This document shows positions 20,063 through 29,467 of a stretch of 64,000 bases of DNA, piece after piece; position 1 is the stretch's first letter; every line of letters starts with the position of its first letter. This stretch comes from Candidatus Lightella neohaematopini (lineage in GTDB: Bacteria; Pseudomonadota; Gammaproteobacteria; Enterobacterales; Enterobacteriaceae): contig JAOBJL010000001.1 in NCBI GenBank assembly GCA_025728545.1, forward strand, positions 124,001-188,000. Direction: 5' to 3'. The position numbers were made by a program, and so were the translations under genes. The notes under the pieces are model-generated. The model was not told the origin of the DNA. It made no database searches and saw only the letters and a program-made list of their open reading frames with translations.

Positions 20063-20884
20063 TTAAGTTTTAAGATTTTTTAAATCTTTTATACGATTCA
20101 TAGATACATCTATTGCATTAGCAATTATAAGTGATAAATTTTCTTTTTTAAATATTGATATCGCTGATTCTGTAATTCCTTTTTTAGAAGATATTAATTT
20201 ACGTAATTTGTTAAATGTATTTCCCCAGTGTCTACTTAAATAAGTAATCCCATTTATAGTTTCTAGTATTATATTATAAGCATCACATTGATTTATCCCC
20301 ATAGACTCAATTTTTTTTTGCATTGCTTCCATAAAAAATAAAAAATATGCAGGAGAACTACCAACAATAATGGTAAAAATATCAATATCACTTTCTTTAT
20401 CTAATTGATACACCATTCCCATTCTACTAAATAAATCCTTAATAAAATTTATGTCACTAATATTTATTTTAGACATTACATACATTGCAATAATACCATG
20501 GTTTGTAGTAATTGCTATATTAGGCATTATTCTAATAATATTAATATTATCTTGTTTTAATAAATTAGTTAAGATATTAATATTAATACCTGCTAATAAT
20601 GATATAATTATTTTCTTAGATAAATTAATTTTATTAAGATCTTGACAAACAGAAGTAATTGATTGTGGTTTAACTGATAATATTATAATATCTGCTTGAT
20701 CGGAATAATGTGTATTAATATTACTATTTTTAATACCAAATGATTTTATTATATTATTTTTATTATTAATAGATGGTGCACATACAGTAATTAAATCTTT
20801 TTTGTAATTACTATTAATTAAACCACTAACTATAGCATAACTCATATTACCTGCACCAATGATATTTATTTTTTTTTCTTTCAT
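20063..20884 (-). CDS. proC: Pyrroline-5-carboxylate reductase
   Basis: Last step of proline synthesis, reducing pyrroline-5-carboxylate with NAD(P)H. The N-terminal dinucleotide fold starts NIIGAGNMSYAIVSGL; ILSVKPQ, RIMPN and VGSSPAY follow. The C-terminal family signature, usually SPGGTT, reads SSKKGIT here, so one conserved glycine position is a lysine. The ATG at 20884 gives 273 residues (E. coli 269). A GTG five codons upstream is less likely, since the family begins right at the fold. Its position next to the yqg cluster is seen in other Enterobacterales, where proC follows yggS. yggS itself is missing. Confidence 0.92.
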   Translation of the reverse strand: MKEKKINIIGAGNMSYAIVSGLINSNYKKDLITVCAPSINNKNNIIKSFGIKNSNINTHYSDQADIIILSVKPQSITSVCQDLNKINLSKKIIISLLAGININILTNLLKQDNINIIRIMPNIAITTNHGIIAMYVMSKINISDINFIKDLFSRMGMVYQLDKESDIDIFTIIVGSSPAYFLFFMEAMQKKIESMGINQCDAYNIILETINGITYLSRHWGNTFNKLRKLISSKKGITESAISIFKKENLSLIIANAIDVSMNRIKDLKNLKT

Positions 20885-21308
20885 ATTATACTTATCCACT
20901 TTAATTTATTCCTTATTAAAAATAAATGATATTTATGAAATTGTACTATAAATAATATTATTATATTAAATAATAAATTATGAATAACTAAAAAAACATT
21001 AATTTTATATTAATAACTATAAATTTTTATACATTATAAATTATCTACCAAAAAAATTAATATTATTCAAATAAATAAATTAACTAAAAAATTAATATTT
21101 TAATAAAATTAAACATATTACTTATAGTTAAAATGAACATGAGAATATAAAATATTATTAATTTAATAAACATTTGTAGAAAAATTAAACAATATACTAA
21201 CATATTAATATAGTAAAAACTTTATTAAAATACTATTAAACTAGTATTTATATAATTCTTTATAAATAAAAAATAAATAAATAAATAATATTAGTAATTA
21301 AATATTTT
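20885..21308 (-). other. Gene-free spacer proC-ruvX
   Basis: 424 bases that are almost entirely A and T, with stops in all frames. It contains a short tetranucleotide (AAAT) run near 21268-21290. In related genomes yggS, yggT or yggR lie in this interval, and this is probably the eroded residue of them, but no recognisable coding remnant is visible. Confidence 0.6.
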
Positions 21309-21749
21309 TTAATAGTTTTGAAAAAATTTCTTTCTAAACCAACTTTCAAGTATTAAAACTGCTGATAGTTGATTAACTATATTATTTTTCATTTTGTTTA
21401 TCTTAAAACATTTATTTTTTAATAATAGATATGCTTCTTTAGTTGTTAATCTTTCATCATGTAATTCTACTGATATATTAAATTTACTATTTAATAAATT
21501 AGCAAAATTACGAGCTTTAATAGTTATACTTTGTTCAGTACAATCCATATTAATTGGCAAACCAACAATTAATATATTAGGCGACCAGATATTTATTAAA
21601 GGTATTAACTTATCCAATATTGGTATTTTATAATTATTTTTTATTGTAGTAATTGGTTGAGCTGTATAAGTAATAGATTGTCCAACCGCAATACCAATAT
21701 TAGTAGTACCAAAATCAAAAGCCATCGCAATTACTATTTTACTAACCAT
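21309..21749 (-). CDS. ruvX: RuvX / YqgF, putative pre-16S rRNA nuclease
   Basis: RNase H-fold protein; YqgF is linked to 5' maturation of 16S rRNA and anti-termination. The N-terminal [15 protein letters not shown] carries the first catalytic aspartate. [12 protein letters not shown] and the [10 protein letters not shown] block carry the other acidic positions. The ATG at 21749 gives 146 residues (E. coli 138); an ATG 24 bases further in would also fit. The start overlaps the end of yqgE by 8 bases, as expected for the yqgE-yqgF pair. Confidence 0.92.
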   Translation of the reverse strand: MVSKIVIAMAFDFGTTNIGIAVGQSITYTAQPITTIKNNYKIPILDKLIPLINIWSPNILIVGLPINMDCTEQSITIKARNFANLLNSKFNISVELHDERLTTKEAYLLLKNKCFKINKMKNNIVNQLSAVLILESWFRKKFFQNY

Positions 21750-22308
21750 GTCCAATTTGACTAGAAATATTATAAATATCTATACCAATAATTTTTGCAG
21801 CATTTCGCCAACGATGTATTATTGGTGTATGAAATAATATTTCTATGTTAGCTGGAGTAATTAACCAATTATTATCTAATAATTCATGTTCTAATTGATC
21901 TTGTCCCCAACTAGAATATCCTAATGCAACTAAAATATTATCTGGTTGATTATCAGTACCTAAAGTTTCTAATATATCTTTAGATGTTGTAATCATTGTT
22001 TGTGAAGATATACTAATACTGGAATTAAATTTACTACATGGAGTATGTAAAATAAAACCTCTATCATCAGCTATCGGACCACCAACAAATACTGGATTAT
22101 CTAATTTAAAACTAGAATTATCTGAAATTTTTGGCTTAATTTTTAACTTATCTAAAATATTTTCTATAGTAAAATATACTACTGGTTTATTAATAATAAT
22201 ACCCATGGCTCCTTCACAATTATGTTCACAGATATAAACAACAGATCCTTTAAATAAAGGATCTGTTAACGTTGGCATAGCTACTAAAAAATGATGTTGT
22301 AAATTCAT
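21742..22308 (-). CDS. yqgE: YqgE/AlgH family protein (UPF0301)
   Basis: Conserved protein of unknown biochemical function, nearly always next to yqgF. It is 188 residues (E. coli 187). The family signature is visible: [19 protein letters not shown] at the start, [18 protein letters not shown] near residue 25, then VFVGGP and [15 protein letters not shown]. No signal peptide, membrane segment or catalytic motif can be seen. Retention in a reduced genome suggests a core role, perhaps with ruvX. Confidence 0.94.
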   Translation of the reverse strand: MNLQHHFLVAMPTLTDPLFKGSVVYICEHNCEGAMGIIINKPVVYFTIENILDKLKIKPKISDNSSFKLDNPVFVGGPIADDRGFILHTPCSKFNSSISISSQTMITTSKDILETLGTDNQPDNILVALGYSSWGQDQLEHELLDNNWLITPANIEILFHTPIIHRWRNAAKIIGIDIYNISSQIGHG

Positions 22309-22344
22309 TATTATTTATTACAATTTAAGATTTTACAATAAGTA

Positions 22345-23295
22345 TTAATTTTTTGATAATTTATTTTCAATATAATTCATTAGTTTGCTTGTAATAGATA
22401 TATTAGTAACATTTTCTATTTCCTTTATACAAGTTGGACTAGTAAAATTAATTTCAGTTACTTTATCTTTTATTATATCTAATCCGACAAATATTAATCC
22501 ATTTTTAATTAAAAAAGAAGATAAATTATTAACAATTTCATAATCATTATCATTTAACTGCATAACTTTCCCTTTTCCACCGGCAACAATATTGCCTCTT
22601 AACTCACCTTTTTTAGGAAAACGAACTAAACAATACGGTATCGGTTTACCATTAATTATTAATATTCTTTTATCACCATATTTTATAACTGGTAAAAATT
22701 CTTGAGCAATACAAAATCTACTACCATAATTAGTCATAGTTTCCACTATAACTGAAAAATTAATATCATTTTTATTTATAAAAAATACTGACTTACCACC
22801 CATATAATTTAGTGGTTTTAAAATAATGTTTTTATGCTTATTAATAAATTTTTTTATATCATACTTACTACAAGTAATAATAGTATTTGGAATATGTTTA
22901 TTAATTATTGTAGGTAATATCTTTTCATTATAGTTACGTAAGCTAGATGGTTCATTAATAATTAATACTCCATGTTTTTTTACATGTTCTAACATATAAG
23001 TTATATAAAGATAATTATTATCAACTGGTGGATCTTTACGCATTAAAATAACATTCAACGTATTTAGATTAAGTATTTTTCTATCATATAATTGATACCA
23101 ATTATTATAATTTTTTTGTACTTTTATTAGATAACTATTTGCTAATAATTTATGATTATGAAGAACTAAAGAATTATCCTCTATATAATAAATTATATAA
23201 TTTCTATACTGTGCTTCTAGTAACATAGCGAAAGTGCTATCTTTATTTATATTAATTAATTTTATTGAATTCATAATTACACCTAATTTAATCAT
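22345..23295 (-). CDS. gshB: Glutathione synthetase
   Basis: ATP-grasp ligase that joins glycine to gamma-glutamylcysteine. It is 316 residues, one more than E. coli. The N-terminus MIKLGVIMN is the family start. MRKDPPVD, the ATP-binding KPLNYMGGKSVF, the glycine-rich loop GELRGNIVAGGKG and a late VTEINFTSPTC (E. coli has NVTSPTC) are visible. It is in the conserved string rsmE-gshB-yqgE-yqgF, 3 bases downstream of rsmE. Whether gshA is retained cannot be seen here. Confidence 0.96.
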   Translation of the reverse strand: MIKLGVIMNSIKLININKDSTFAMLLEAQYRNYIIYYIEDNSLVLHNHKLLANSYLIKVQKNYNNWYQLYDRKILNLNTLNVILMRKDPPVDNNYLYITYMLEHVKKHGVLIINEPSSLRNYNEKILPTIINKHIPNTIITCSKYDIKKFINKHKNIILKPLNYMGGKSVFFINKNDINFSVIVETMTNYGSRFCIAQEFLPVIKYGDKRILIINGKPIPYCLVRFPKKGELRGNIVAGGKGKVMQLNDNDYEIVNNLSSFLIKNGLIFVGLDIIKDKVTEINFTSPTCIKEIENVTNISITSKLMNYIENKLSKN

Positions 23296-23298
23296 AAA

Positions 23299-24042
23299 CT
23301 AGTTCCCCATATCACCAAATATAGTTTGTAAGATAGTTATGGAACTTATTACAGCAGTTTCTACGCGTAGAATTCTTGGTCCTAAAGTTATATTAAAAAA
23401 TTTATAATTATTAATAATTAAATTATCTTCTTTAGATAAACCATATTCTGATCCAATTAAAAAATAAATTTCACTAATTGGTAATAATTTTTTTAATTTA
23501 AGTATATTATTATTACTGTAAGGATAAAAATATATTTTTATGTTTTTTTCTTTTAATAAGATACACCAATCTAATATGGATTTTGGTGTTTCTATTTTCA
23601 TAATTTTATTACGTCCACATTGAGCACAACTATTAGTAATAATATTTTTCCAACGTTTAATTTTAATATTTAATAAATTAAATTTATTAATATTATAATT
23701 TTTAGGTATTATTGGAGTAATAGTATTTACTCCTAATTCAACTGCTTTTTGAATAATAAAATCCATTTTTTTTGAGTTAAGTACTAATTGTCCTAAATGT
23801 AATTTAATATAAGATTCTTTACTTTTATATGATCTACATAATATAACTAATGTAATTTTACTATATTTATTTAAATCAATAATTTTTGCTCTATATATAA
23901 TATTATTACCATTAAATAGTTCTATTACATTATTTATTTTCATTCGTAGCACATGTACTACATAATGTGCGATATTTTTATTTAAAATTAATATTTCTCC
24001 AACCACACAACTTTTAGAAAAATATATTCTAGGTATACGCAT
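23299..24042 (-). CDS. rsmE: 16S rRNA m3U1498 methyltransferase RsmE
   Basis: SPOUT-class methyltransferase acting on U1498 of 16S rRNA. It is 247 residues (E. coli 243) and begins MRIPRIYFS. The PUA-like N-terminal domain contains HYVVHVLRMK. The trefoil-knot SAM site at the C-terminus has FLIGSEYGLSKED and LGPRILRVETAV. SKKMDFIIQKAVELGVNTITPI is also typical. It sits between endA (13 bases upstream) and gshB, the E. coli order. Confidence 0.95.
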   Translation of the reverse strand: MRIPRIYFSKSCVVGEILILNKNIAHYVVHVLRMKINNVIELFNGNNIIYRAKIIDLNKYSKITLVILCRSYKSKESYIKLHLGQLVLNSKKMDFIIQKAVELGVNTITPIIPKNYNINKFNLLNIKIKRWKNIITNSCAQCGRNKIMKIETPKSILDWCILLKEKNIKIYFYPYSNNNILKLKKLLPISEIYFLIGSEYGLSKEDNLIINNYKFFNITLGPRILRVETAVISSITILQTIFGDMGN

Positions 24043-24055
24043 TTTACAATATTAA

Positions 24056-24784
24056 TTAATAATAATTCATTTTTCTACAGGCTTTTTCTATATAACAATT
24101 ACTATTTCCCTGTATTAAAGTTATACGTTTATTTCTACAACATTCCCACTTAGTTACTGGATATAAATTATTCCATTTATAAAATAATGAAAGTTGTTCA
24201 TCTGATAGTATGATATGATACTTATCATGCATATATAAATATGTTCTAGCTATTATTCCCCTAGTAATTATTGGTGGATCTACTTGTTTTGTTTTAAAAT
24301 TTATTTTTATTTTACAATTACCATAATAATTACCATAATTACTGTCCCACTGACTATATTCATAATTTTTTCTATCAGCATTTATTTCACCTATAACTGG
24401 TTGTAAATTATGTAAATCTGTTTCTATTTTTTTATAATTATAATCATTATTACAGTTTTTACGACCACCATACAACCAACATTTCATATCATGACCAAAT
24501 TTCCAAGCTGGTACAATATGTTCCCATTCTACTCTATGTGCCCTTAAATAGTTATTTCTAATTTTATATCCACAAGATAATAATTCAGGTATTCCTCGAT
24601 AACCATGCCAATTAATTTTACAACCACAATAGAAAGTACCAGAAATATCTCTATTGACTAACATAGCTAATTTTTTAGCTTCTTTAAAATTGTAAACTTT
24701 TCTTTGTTTATTATGAGTAAATAAAAATATAGTTAATATTATTACGCTAATAATAAATACGAATGTAATTAATTTACTGTTCAT
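24056..24784 (-). CDS. endA: Endonuclease I (periplasmic)
   Basis: Non-specific DNA endonuclease of the EndA family. A hydrophobic N-terminal signal or anchor (residues 5-24) is followed by the conserved GTFYCGCKINWHGYRG, RAHRVEWEHIVPAW (catalytic histidine), GGRKNCN, DLHNLQPVIGEIN and YPVTKWECCRNKRI. Cysteines of the family disulfides are kept. It is 242 residues (E. coli 235). Retention of a periplasmic nuclease in so small a genome is unusual. It is the first gene of the endA-rsmE-gshB-yqgE-ruvX series. Confidence 0.94.
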   Translation of the reverse strand: MNSKLITFVFIISVIILTIFLFTHNKQRKVYNFKEAKKLAMLVNRDISGTFYCGCKINWHGYRGIPELLSCGYKIRNNYLRAHRVEWEHIVPAWKFGHDMKCWLYGGRKNCNNDYNYKKIETDLHNLQPVIGEINADRKNYEYSQWDSNYGNYYGNCKIKINFKTKQVDPPIITRGIIARTYLYMHDKYHIILSDEQLSLFYKWNNLYPVTKWECCRNKRITLIQGNSNCYIEKACRKMNYY

Positions 24785-25032
24785 TTAGAAAATTATTAAT
24801 ATATAATTAGTTCTATTTAAGAATATAATTAAAAATTTAAATAATGATTATTATTTACTTAATAATAACTTAACTACTATAATATACTAAATTATAAATA
24901 ATATTAATTATTAAAATATAAAAATTAAATTATATAAGTAATTAATTAGATTTAACATAGTACTTATAATTGAGTATTTAATTTTAAATAATATAAAGAT
25001 ATATTATTGATTATTAATTTTATTAGTTAATT

Positions 25033-25695
25033 ATGAAAGATAACGAAATAAAAAAACGTTTAAGTGTAGAAGCAATTAAATATATAAAACCTAACAGTGT
25101 TGTTGGTATTGGTTCTGGTAGTACTATATCATACTTTATTAAAGAATTAGCTAAAATTAAACATTATATTAATAATTCAGTATCTAGTTCATATAAATCA
25201 TCCTATCAATTAAATCAATTAGATATACCAGTAGTTGATATTAATTTAGTAAAAACTATTGATATTTATGTAGATAGTGCAGATGAAATTGATAATAATA
25301 TGTTTATGATTAAGGGTGGTGGTGCAGCATTAACAAATGAAAAAATTATTTCCTCTGTATCTAAAAAATTTATATGCATTGTTAATAGTAATAAGTTAGT
25401 AAAAAAATTAGGTTATTTCCCAGTTCCGGTAGAAATTATACCATTTTCATATCCATTAATAATGAATGAAATAAAAAAACATGTTGGAGGTGTACCAATT
25501 TTGCGTAATAATGTAATTACTGACCATAATAACCTAATATTAGATATATATGGATTAGATTTAAGTAATGTTAAATTAACTGAGAATAAATTAAATAATA
25601 TTCCAGGAATTGTTACTGTTGGACTTTTTACTCAAAGAGTAGCTGATATCATTTTAGTTGGTAACTATGATGGTAGTATTACTAGATTTTCTTAA
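25033..25695 (+). CDS. rpiA: Ribose-5-phosphate isomerase A
   Basis: Interconverts ribose-5-phosphate and ribulose-5-phosphate, supplying ribose for nucleotides. It is 220 residues (E. coli 219). The phosphate-binding GIGSGSTISYFI near residue 22, the catalytic DSADEID near 80 and KGGGAALTNEKI near 93 are all intact. Followed by the longest gene-free stretch of the window. A 248-base A+T-rich spacer separates it from endA. Confidence 0.96.
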   Translation: MKDNEIKKRLSVEAIKYIKPNSVVGIGSGSTISYFIKELAKIKHYINNSVSSSYKSSYQLNQLDIPVVDINLVKTIDIYVDSADEIDNNMFMIKGGGAALTNEKIISSVSKKFICIVNSNKLVKKLGYFPVPVEIIPFSYPLIMNEIKKHVGGVPILRNNVITDHNNLILDIYGLDLSNVKLTENKLNNIPGIVTVGLFTQRVADIILVGNYDGSITRFS

Positions 25696-27191
25696 AAAAT
25701 TTATATCTAAATGAAAATATATTTTATGTTTTATATTTAATATAAATTTTAAGTTCTTTTCTAGTTTTAGATACTATATTAATTATTTATTTAATTAAAT
25801 TACATAAAAAAGATATAACTTAATATAGTTTATCTAATTTTATTAATATTTAATTTAAATTAAATTATGAATACTACAATGGTAAGTAATAAAATATTTA
25901 ATATCATTTTTACTTTATTAAGTAATAGTAGCTATTAAAAAATAAATTAAATAAATTTAATTAATCTAAAAAATAATATTTTATTAATTATGATATTGTA
26001 ACATCTTATCTTACTTACAATATATTGGATAAACTAATGTTTAGTCTATCATAAAATCTTGTGTTTGTTTTATATAAACAAAAAATTTTTAATACTACTT
26101 TTTTATGATAACATAAATATTTTAGCTAAAGATTATAATATACTAGTTTTAAAACATGTAATTAGATTAAATATTATAATATTGATGTTATTTAAGATAA
26201 TAAGTAATTATTGTAATATTAATATTTATAATAATAAAAATTTTTATGATATATAATATAGATGATAATATTATAATCATTTTAGATAAGATGTATAACT
26301 AATATAAAACTATTTATTATTACTAACAGTACTAAATCAAAAATAGTAAAATTATATGATAAATTATAATATATTAAATTATCATTAAATAGTAGTTATT
26401 ATAATAATTAATAATAATATATTTTTATCAAAACACATATTTTAAGATTTTTTGCTAAAAAATAAATTATTAGTATTACTATCAATAAAAAAGTATTAAT
26501 TTTTTTATAATATGATATTTTAATAGTAAATTAAATTATATTAATTTGAATAATAAAAATTATGTATTTTATTAAAATATAAATTCAAAAAAATAAATTA
26601 GGTAAATTATTAATTATAAAAAAAATCTTAGTTATTATTCATTAATTATTAATATTAGTATATACTAATATTAATAATTATTTACTATTAATAATCGTGC
26701 TTGATACAAATTAAATTTTATTTTTAGCCAAAAAATTAATTTTAGTGTTTTAACTTATTTATCGTTAATAATTTAGTATTTTTTTACTTAAAAGTAACAA
26801 AAATATTAGTTTTAATGTTCTTTAAAAAATTATGAATAATATATAAGTTATAATTTTATATCTAAAGTAATTAGAATTAAACTATTGTATAATTTTTATA
26901 TTAAAAATATAAATAATAATTTATTTTATATATTTTTAAATGTATTTAATATAATGGGGTCTGTATTTTTTAGTATCTAATTTATCTTAATTATTTTACT
27001 TATTAAAAAGTAATTAATTATAATTATTTATATTATTATAATGAATTTTTTAAATTACGATAAAAACGTTATAAATAAATGAATAATGGTTACTCATATT
27101 TTACTATATGATAAGTACACTAATATAGTATAATTATATTAGATTAATAAATTAATTTTTATATTTATAAATAAACTATATCATTTGTTTA
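25696..27191. other. 1.5 kb gene-free region (synteny junction)
   Basis: The longest non-coding stretch here, between rpiA (E. coli 65 min) and asnS (21 min). It is made almost only of A and T, with stops in every frame. The one open stretch (26059-26256, 65 codons) resembles no protein I know and has the composition of the spacer. No tRNA cloverleaf, Rfam-like motif or recognisable gene remnant was found. The one structured element is the 38-bp palindrome at 26643-26680. It probably represents decayed genes at a rearrangement point; an origin role is conceivable but unsupported. Confidence 0.6.
26643..26680. repeat. Perfect 38-bp palindrome
   Basis: Bases 26643-26661 are the exact reverse complement of 26662-26680, with no spacer and no mismatch; the next outer pair does not match. 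Half-site: TAATTATTAATATTAGTAT. With about 80% A+T, chance pairing is about one in three per position, so 19 consecutive pairs at a given centre is very unlikely. It could extrude as a cruciform, act as a bidirectional terminator, or be a protein-binding site. Confidence 0.85.
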
Positions 27192-28544
27192 ATGTATAAA
27201 ATTTGCATAAAAAATATTATTAATGGGTTATTTAAGAATCAAAATATTACAATACGTGGTTGGGTAAAAACACGTCGTGATTCTAAGTTAGGAATTTCAT
27301 TTCTTAGTATAAACGATGGTTCATGTATTGATAATTTACAAGTAGTTATTAAAAATAATATAAGTAATTACAATGAAATATTAAAATTAACTACTGGTTG
27401 TTCTGTGCAAATAAGTGGTTTAGTTATTAAATCTCTAAAAGAAAAACAAAACTATGAAATGCAAGCTAAATCAGTATTAATTATTGGATTAGTAGATAAT
27501 CCACGTAATTATCCAATATCAGCTAAATCTCATAGTTTAGAATATTTACGTCAAGTTTCACATTTAAGAATAAGAACTAATATCATTAGCGCTGTAACTC
27601 GTATAAGACATGAAGTGTTTACTGCTGTACATAATTTTATGAATAAAAATAATTTTATTTGGGTTACAACTCCAATTATTACTAGTTTAGATACAGAAGG
27701 TTATAGTACTATGTTTAGTGTATCAGCAAATACTAAAAAATTCTTTAGTAAAAAATCTTTTTTAACCGTATCTGGTCAGTTAAATATTGAAAGTTATGCG
27801 TGTGCTTTATCCAAAGTGTATACTTTTGGTCCAGTGTTTAGAGCAGAAAAATCTAATACTAGTAGACATTTAGCTGAATTTTGGATGGTAGAACCAGAAA
27901 TAGCATTCGCTAATCTTCAAGATATTATCCTTTTAGCAGAAAATATGTTAAAATACATATTTAAACATGTATTAAATAATAGAATGAAAGATATAGAATT
28001 CTGTGTTAAATATAATAATAATAAAAATTTAATTAATCGTTTAGGTAATTTTATTAATAATGGGTTTATACATATTAGCTATAATGAGGCAATAGGAATA
28101 TTAAAAAAATATAAAAATAAATTTAATAAACAAATAGTTTGGGGTTGTGATTTTTCTTTAGAACATGAAAATTATCTAACTAATGAATATTTTAAAAATA
28201 TTGTTGCTATAACAAATTACCCAAAGAGTATAAAAGCATTTTATATGCGTGTTAATGATGACAATAAAACAGTAGCTGCAATGGATATAATTGCTCAAGA
28301 TGTAGGCGAAGTTATTGGTGGATCACAACGAGAAGATCGTTTAAATAAATTAGATCTTTGTTTAAAAGAAAAAAATCTTTCCATTAAAAATTATTGGTGG
28401 TATAGAGATTTACGTAAATATGGTACTGTCCCACATTCTGGTTTTGGTATTGGTCTAGAAAGATTAATTTTATATATTACTGGTATGCATAATATTCGTG
28501 ATGTAATACCATTTCCTAGAAGTATGTATGATATTAATTTTTAA
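27192..28544 (+). CDS. asnS: Asparaginyl-tRNA synthetase
   Basis: Class IIb synthetase charging tRNA-Asn. The N-terminal OB-fold anticodon-binding domain (residues 1-100) has IRGWVKTRRDSK. The catalytic domain contains motif 2 in FGPVFRAEKSNTSRHLAEFWMVEPE and motif 3 in GFGIGLERLILYITG, and it ends IPFPRSMYDINF. It is 450 residues, against 466 in E. coli. Its 3' end overlaps the convergent kdsB by 11 bases. Confidence 0.97.
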   Translation: MYKICIKNIINGLFKNQNITIRGWVKTRRDSKLGISFLSINDGSCIDNLQVVIKNNISNYNEILKLTTGCSVQISGLVIKSLKEKQNYEMQAKSVLIIGLVDNPRNYPISAKSHSLEYLRQVSHLRIRTNIISAVTRIRHEVFTAVHNFMNKNNFIWVTTPIITSLDTEGYSTMFSVSANTKKFFSKKSFLTVSGQLNIESYACALSKVYTFGPVFRAEKSNTSRHLAEFWMVEPEIAFANLQDIILLAENMLKYIFKHVLNNRMKDIEFCVKYNNNKNLINRLGNFINNGFIHISYNEAIGILKKYKNKFNKQIVWGCDFSLEHENYLTNEYFKNIVAITNYPKSIKAFYMRVNDDNKTVAAMDIIAQDVGEVIGGSQREDRLNKLDLCLKEKNLSIKNYWWYRDLRKYGTVPHSGFGIGLERLILYITGMHNIRDVIPFPRSMYDINF

Positions 28545-29286
28545 ATTTTTTATAAATTAATTTATTATTTTTTATTAAAAAATGTATTTGTTCTAAGTCT
28601 TCTAAAGTATCAATACTAATTATTGGTATAGGTGAATTTATTACTAAAGTATATATTTTTTTTCCATGCCATAATACTCTTAACTGTTCTAAATGTTCAA
28701 TATGTTCTATTGGGCTATAAAGATTTTTATAATATTTAATAAAAGATACATTATAACCATATACACCAATATGTTTTAATACTATACTTTTAGCAAGAGT
28801 ACTATTTTTAATAGTACGAGTAAAGTATATAGCATAATTATACTTATTAATAATTAATTTTACCACATTTTTGTTTATTATCTCTTGTATATCATTTATT
28901 GGTATTGCCATAGTAGACATACTATAATCTTCATTTGGTAATGTATTAGCAATTTGATTAATTAATGTGGCTGATACTAATGGTTCGTCACCTTGAACAT
29001 TAATAATAATTTGATTATCTGATAATTTATAATAATTAACTACTTCAGCTATACGTTCTGTTCCAGAATTGTGATGATTATTAGTAATATATACTTCCCC
29101 ACCAAATTTTTTTACTACTTCAGCAATACTATTATGATCAGTTGCTACTATTACTTTACTTGCACAAGAATTTAATGCATTACGCATTACATGAATTATC
29201 ATAGGTATACCGTTAATATTAACTAATGGTTTTTTTGGTAATCTACTAGAATTTAATCTAGCAGGAATAATAACAATAAAACTCAT
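28534..29286 (-). CDS. kdsB: CMP-Kdo synthetase (3-deoxy-manno-octulosonate cytidylyltransferase)
   Basis: Activates Kdo with CTP for attachment to lipid A. It is 250 residues (E. coli 248). The nucleotide-binding PARLNSSRLPKKPL is near residue 8; VATDH, SGTERIAEV and NVQGDEPL follow, then the HIGVYGY block near 170. Last gene of msbA-lpxK-ycaR-kdsB, 1 base after the ycaR stop. With lpxK and msbA it indicates that a Kdo-lipid A outer membrane is made. Confidence 0.96.
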   Translation of the reverse strand: MSFIVIIPARLNSSRLPKKPLVNINGIPMIIHVMRNALNSCASKVIVATDHNSIAEVVKKFGGEVYITNNHHNSGTERIAEVVNYYKLSDNQIIINVQGDEPLVSATLINQIANTLPNEDYSMSTMAIPINDIQEIINKNVVKLIINKYNYAIYFTRTIKNSTLAKSIVLKHIGVYGYNVSFIKYYKNLYSPIEHIEHLEQLRVLWHGKKIYTLVINSPIPIISIDTLEDLEQIHFLIKNNKLIYKKFKN

Positions 29287-29287
29287 T

Positions 29288-29452
29288 TTAAAATTTCCTT
29301 GCTTTATCCTTTATTAATATTGGTATATTACCTAATATTGGATAAGCTAATGAATCAATAATGCAAATTAATTCTTGTTCTCTTTTTTTTAAAATTAATT
29401 TATTTTTACAAATTGGACATACAATAATTTTTAGTAATTTTTTATTTATCAT
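29288..29452 (-). CDS. ycaR: YcaR / Trm112-family small zinc-ribbon protein
   Basis: A 54-residue protein starting MINKKLLKIIVCPICKNKL, with CPIC near residue 12 and QELICIIDSLAYPI downstream. It lines up along its whole length with E. coli YcaR (60 residues; IIACPVC, QELICKLDNLAFPL). The family is related to Trm112. The specific role in bacteria is not established. It sits exactly where ycaR does in E. coli, between lpxK (15-base gap) and kdsB (1-base gap). The second metal pair is reduced to a single cysteine, as in E. coli. Confidence 0.9.
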   Translation of the reverse strand: MINKKLLKIIVCPICKNKLILKKREQELICIIDSLAYPILGNIPILIKDKARKF

Positions 29453-29467
29453 AAAAATTTATAAATC

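Noticed and set aside
20885..21308. Possible CRISPR-like or tandem repeat array in the proC-ruvX spacer
   Set aside because: Only a short AAAT run is present; there are no regularly spaced direct repeats. No CRISPR array exists in the window.
26059..26256. A 65-codon open frame in the 1.5 kb gene desert
   Set aside because: It has no recognisable domain, no ribosome-binding site and the same composition as the spacer; frames of this length arise by chance in A+T-rich DNA with few stops in one phase.
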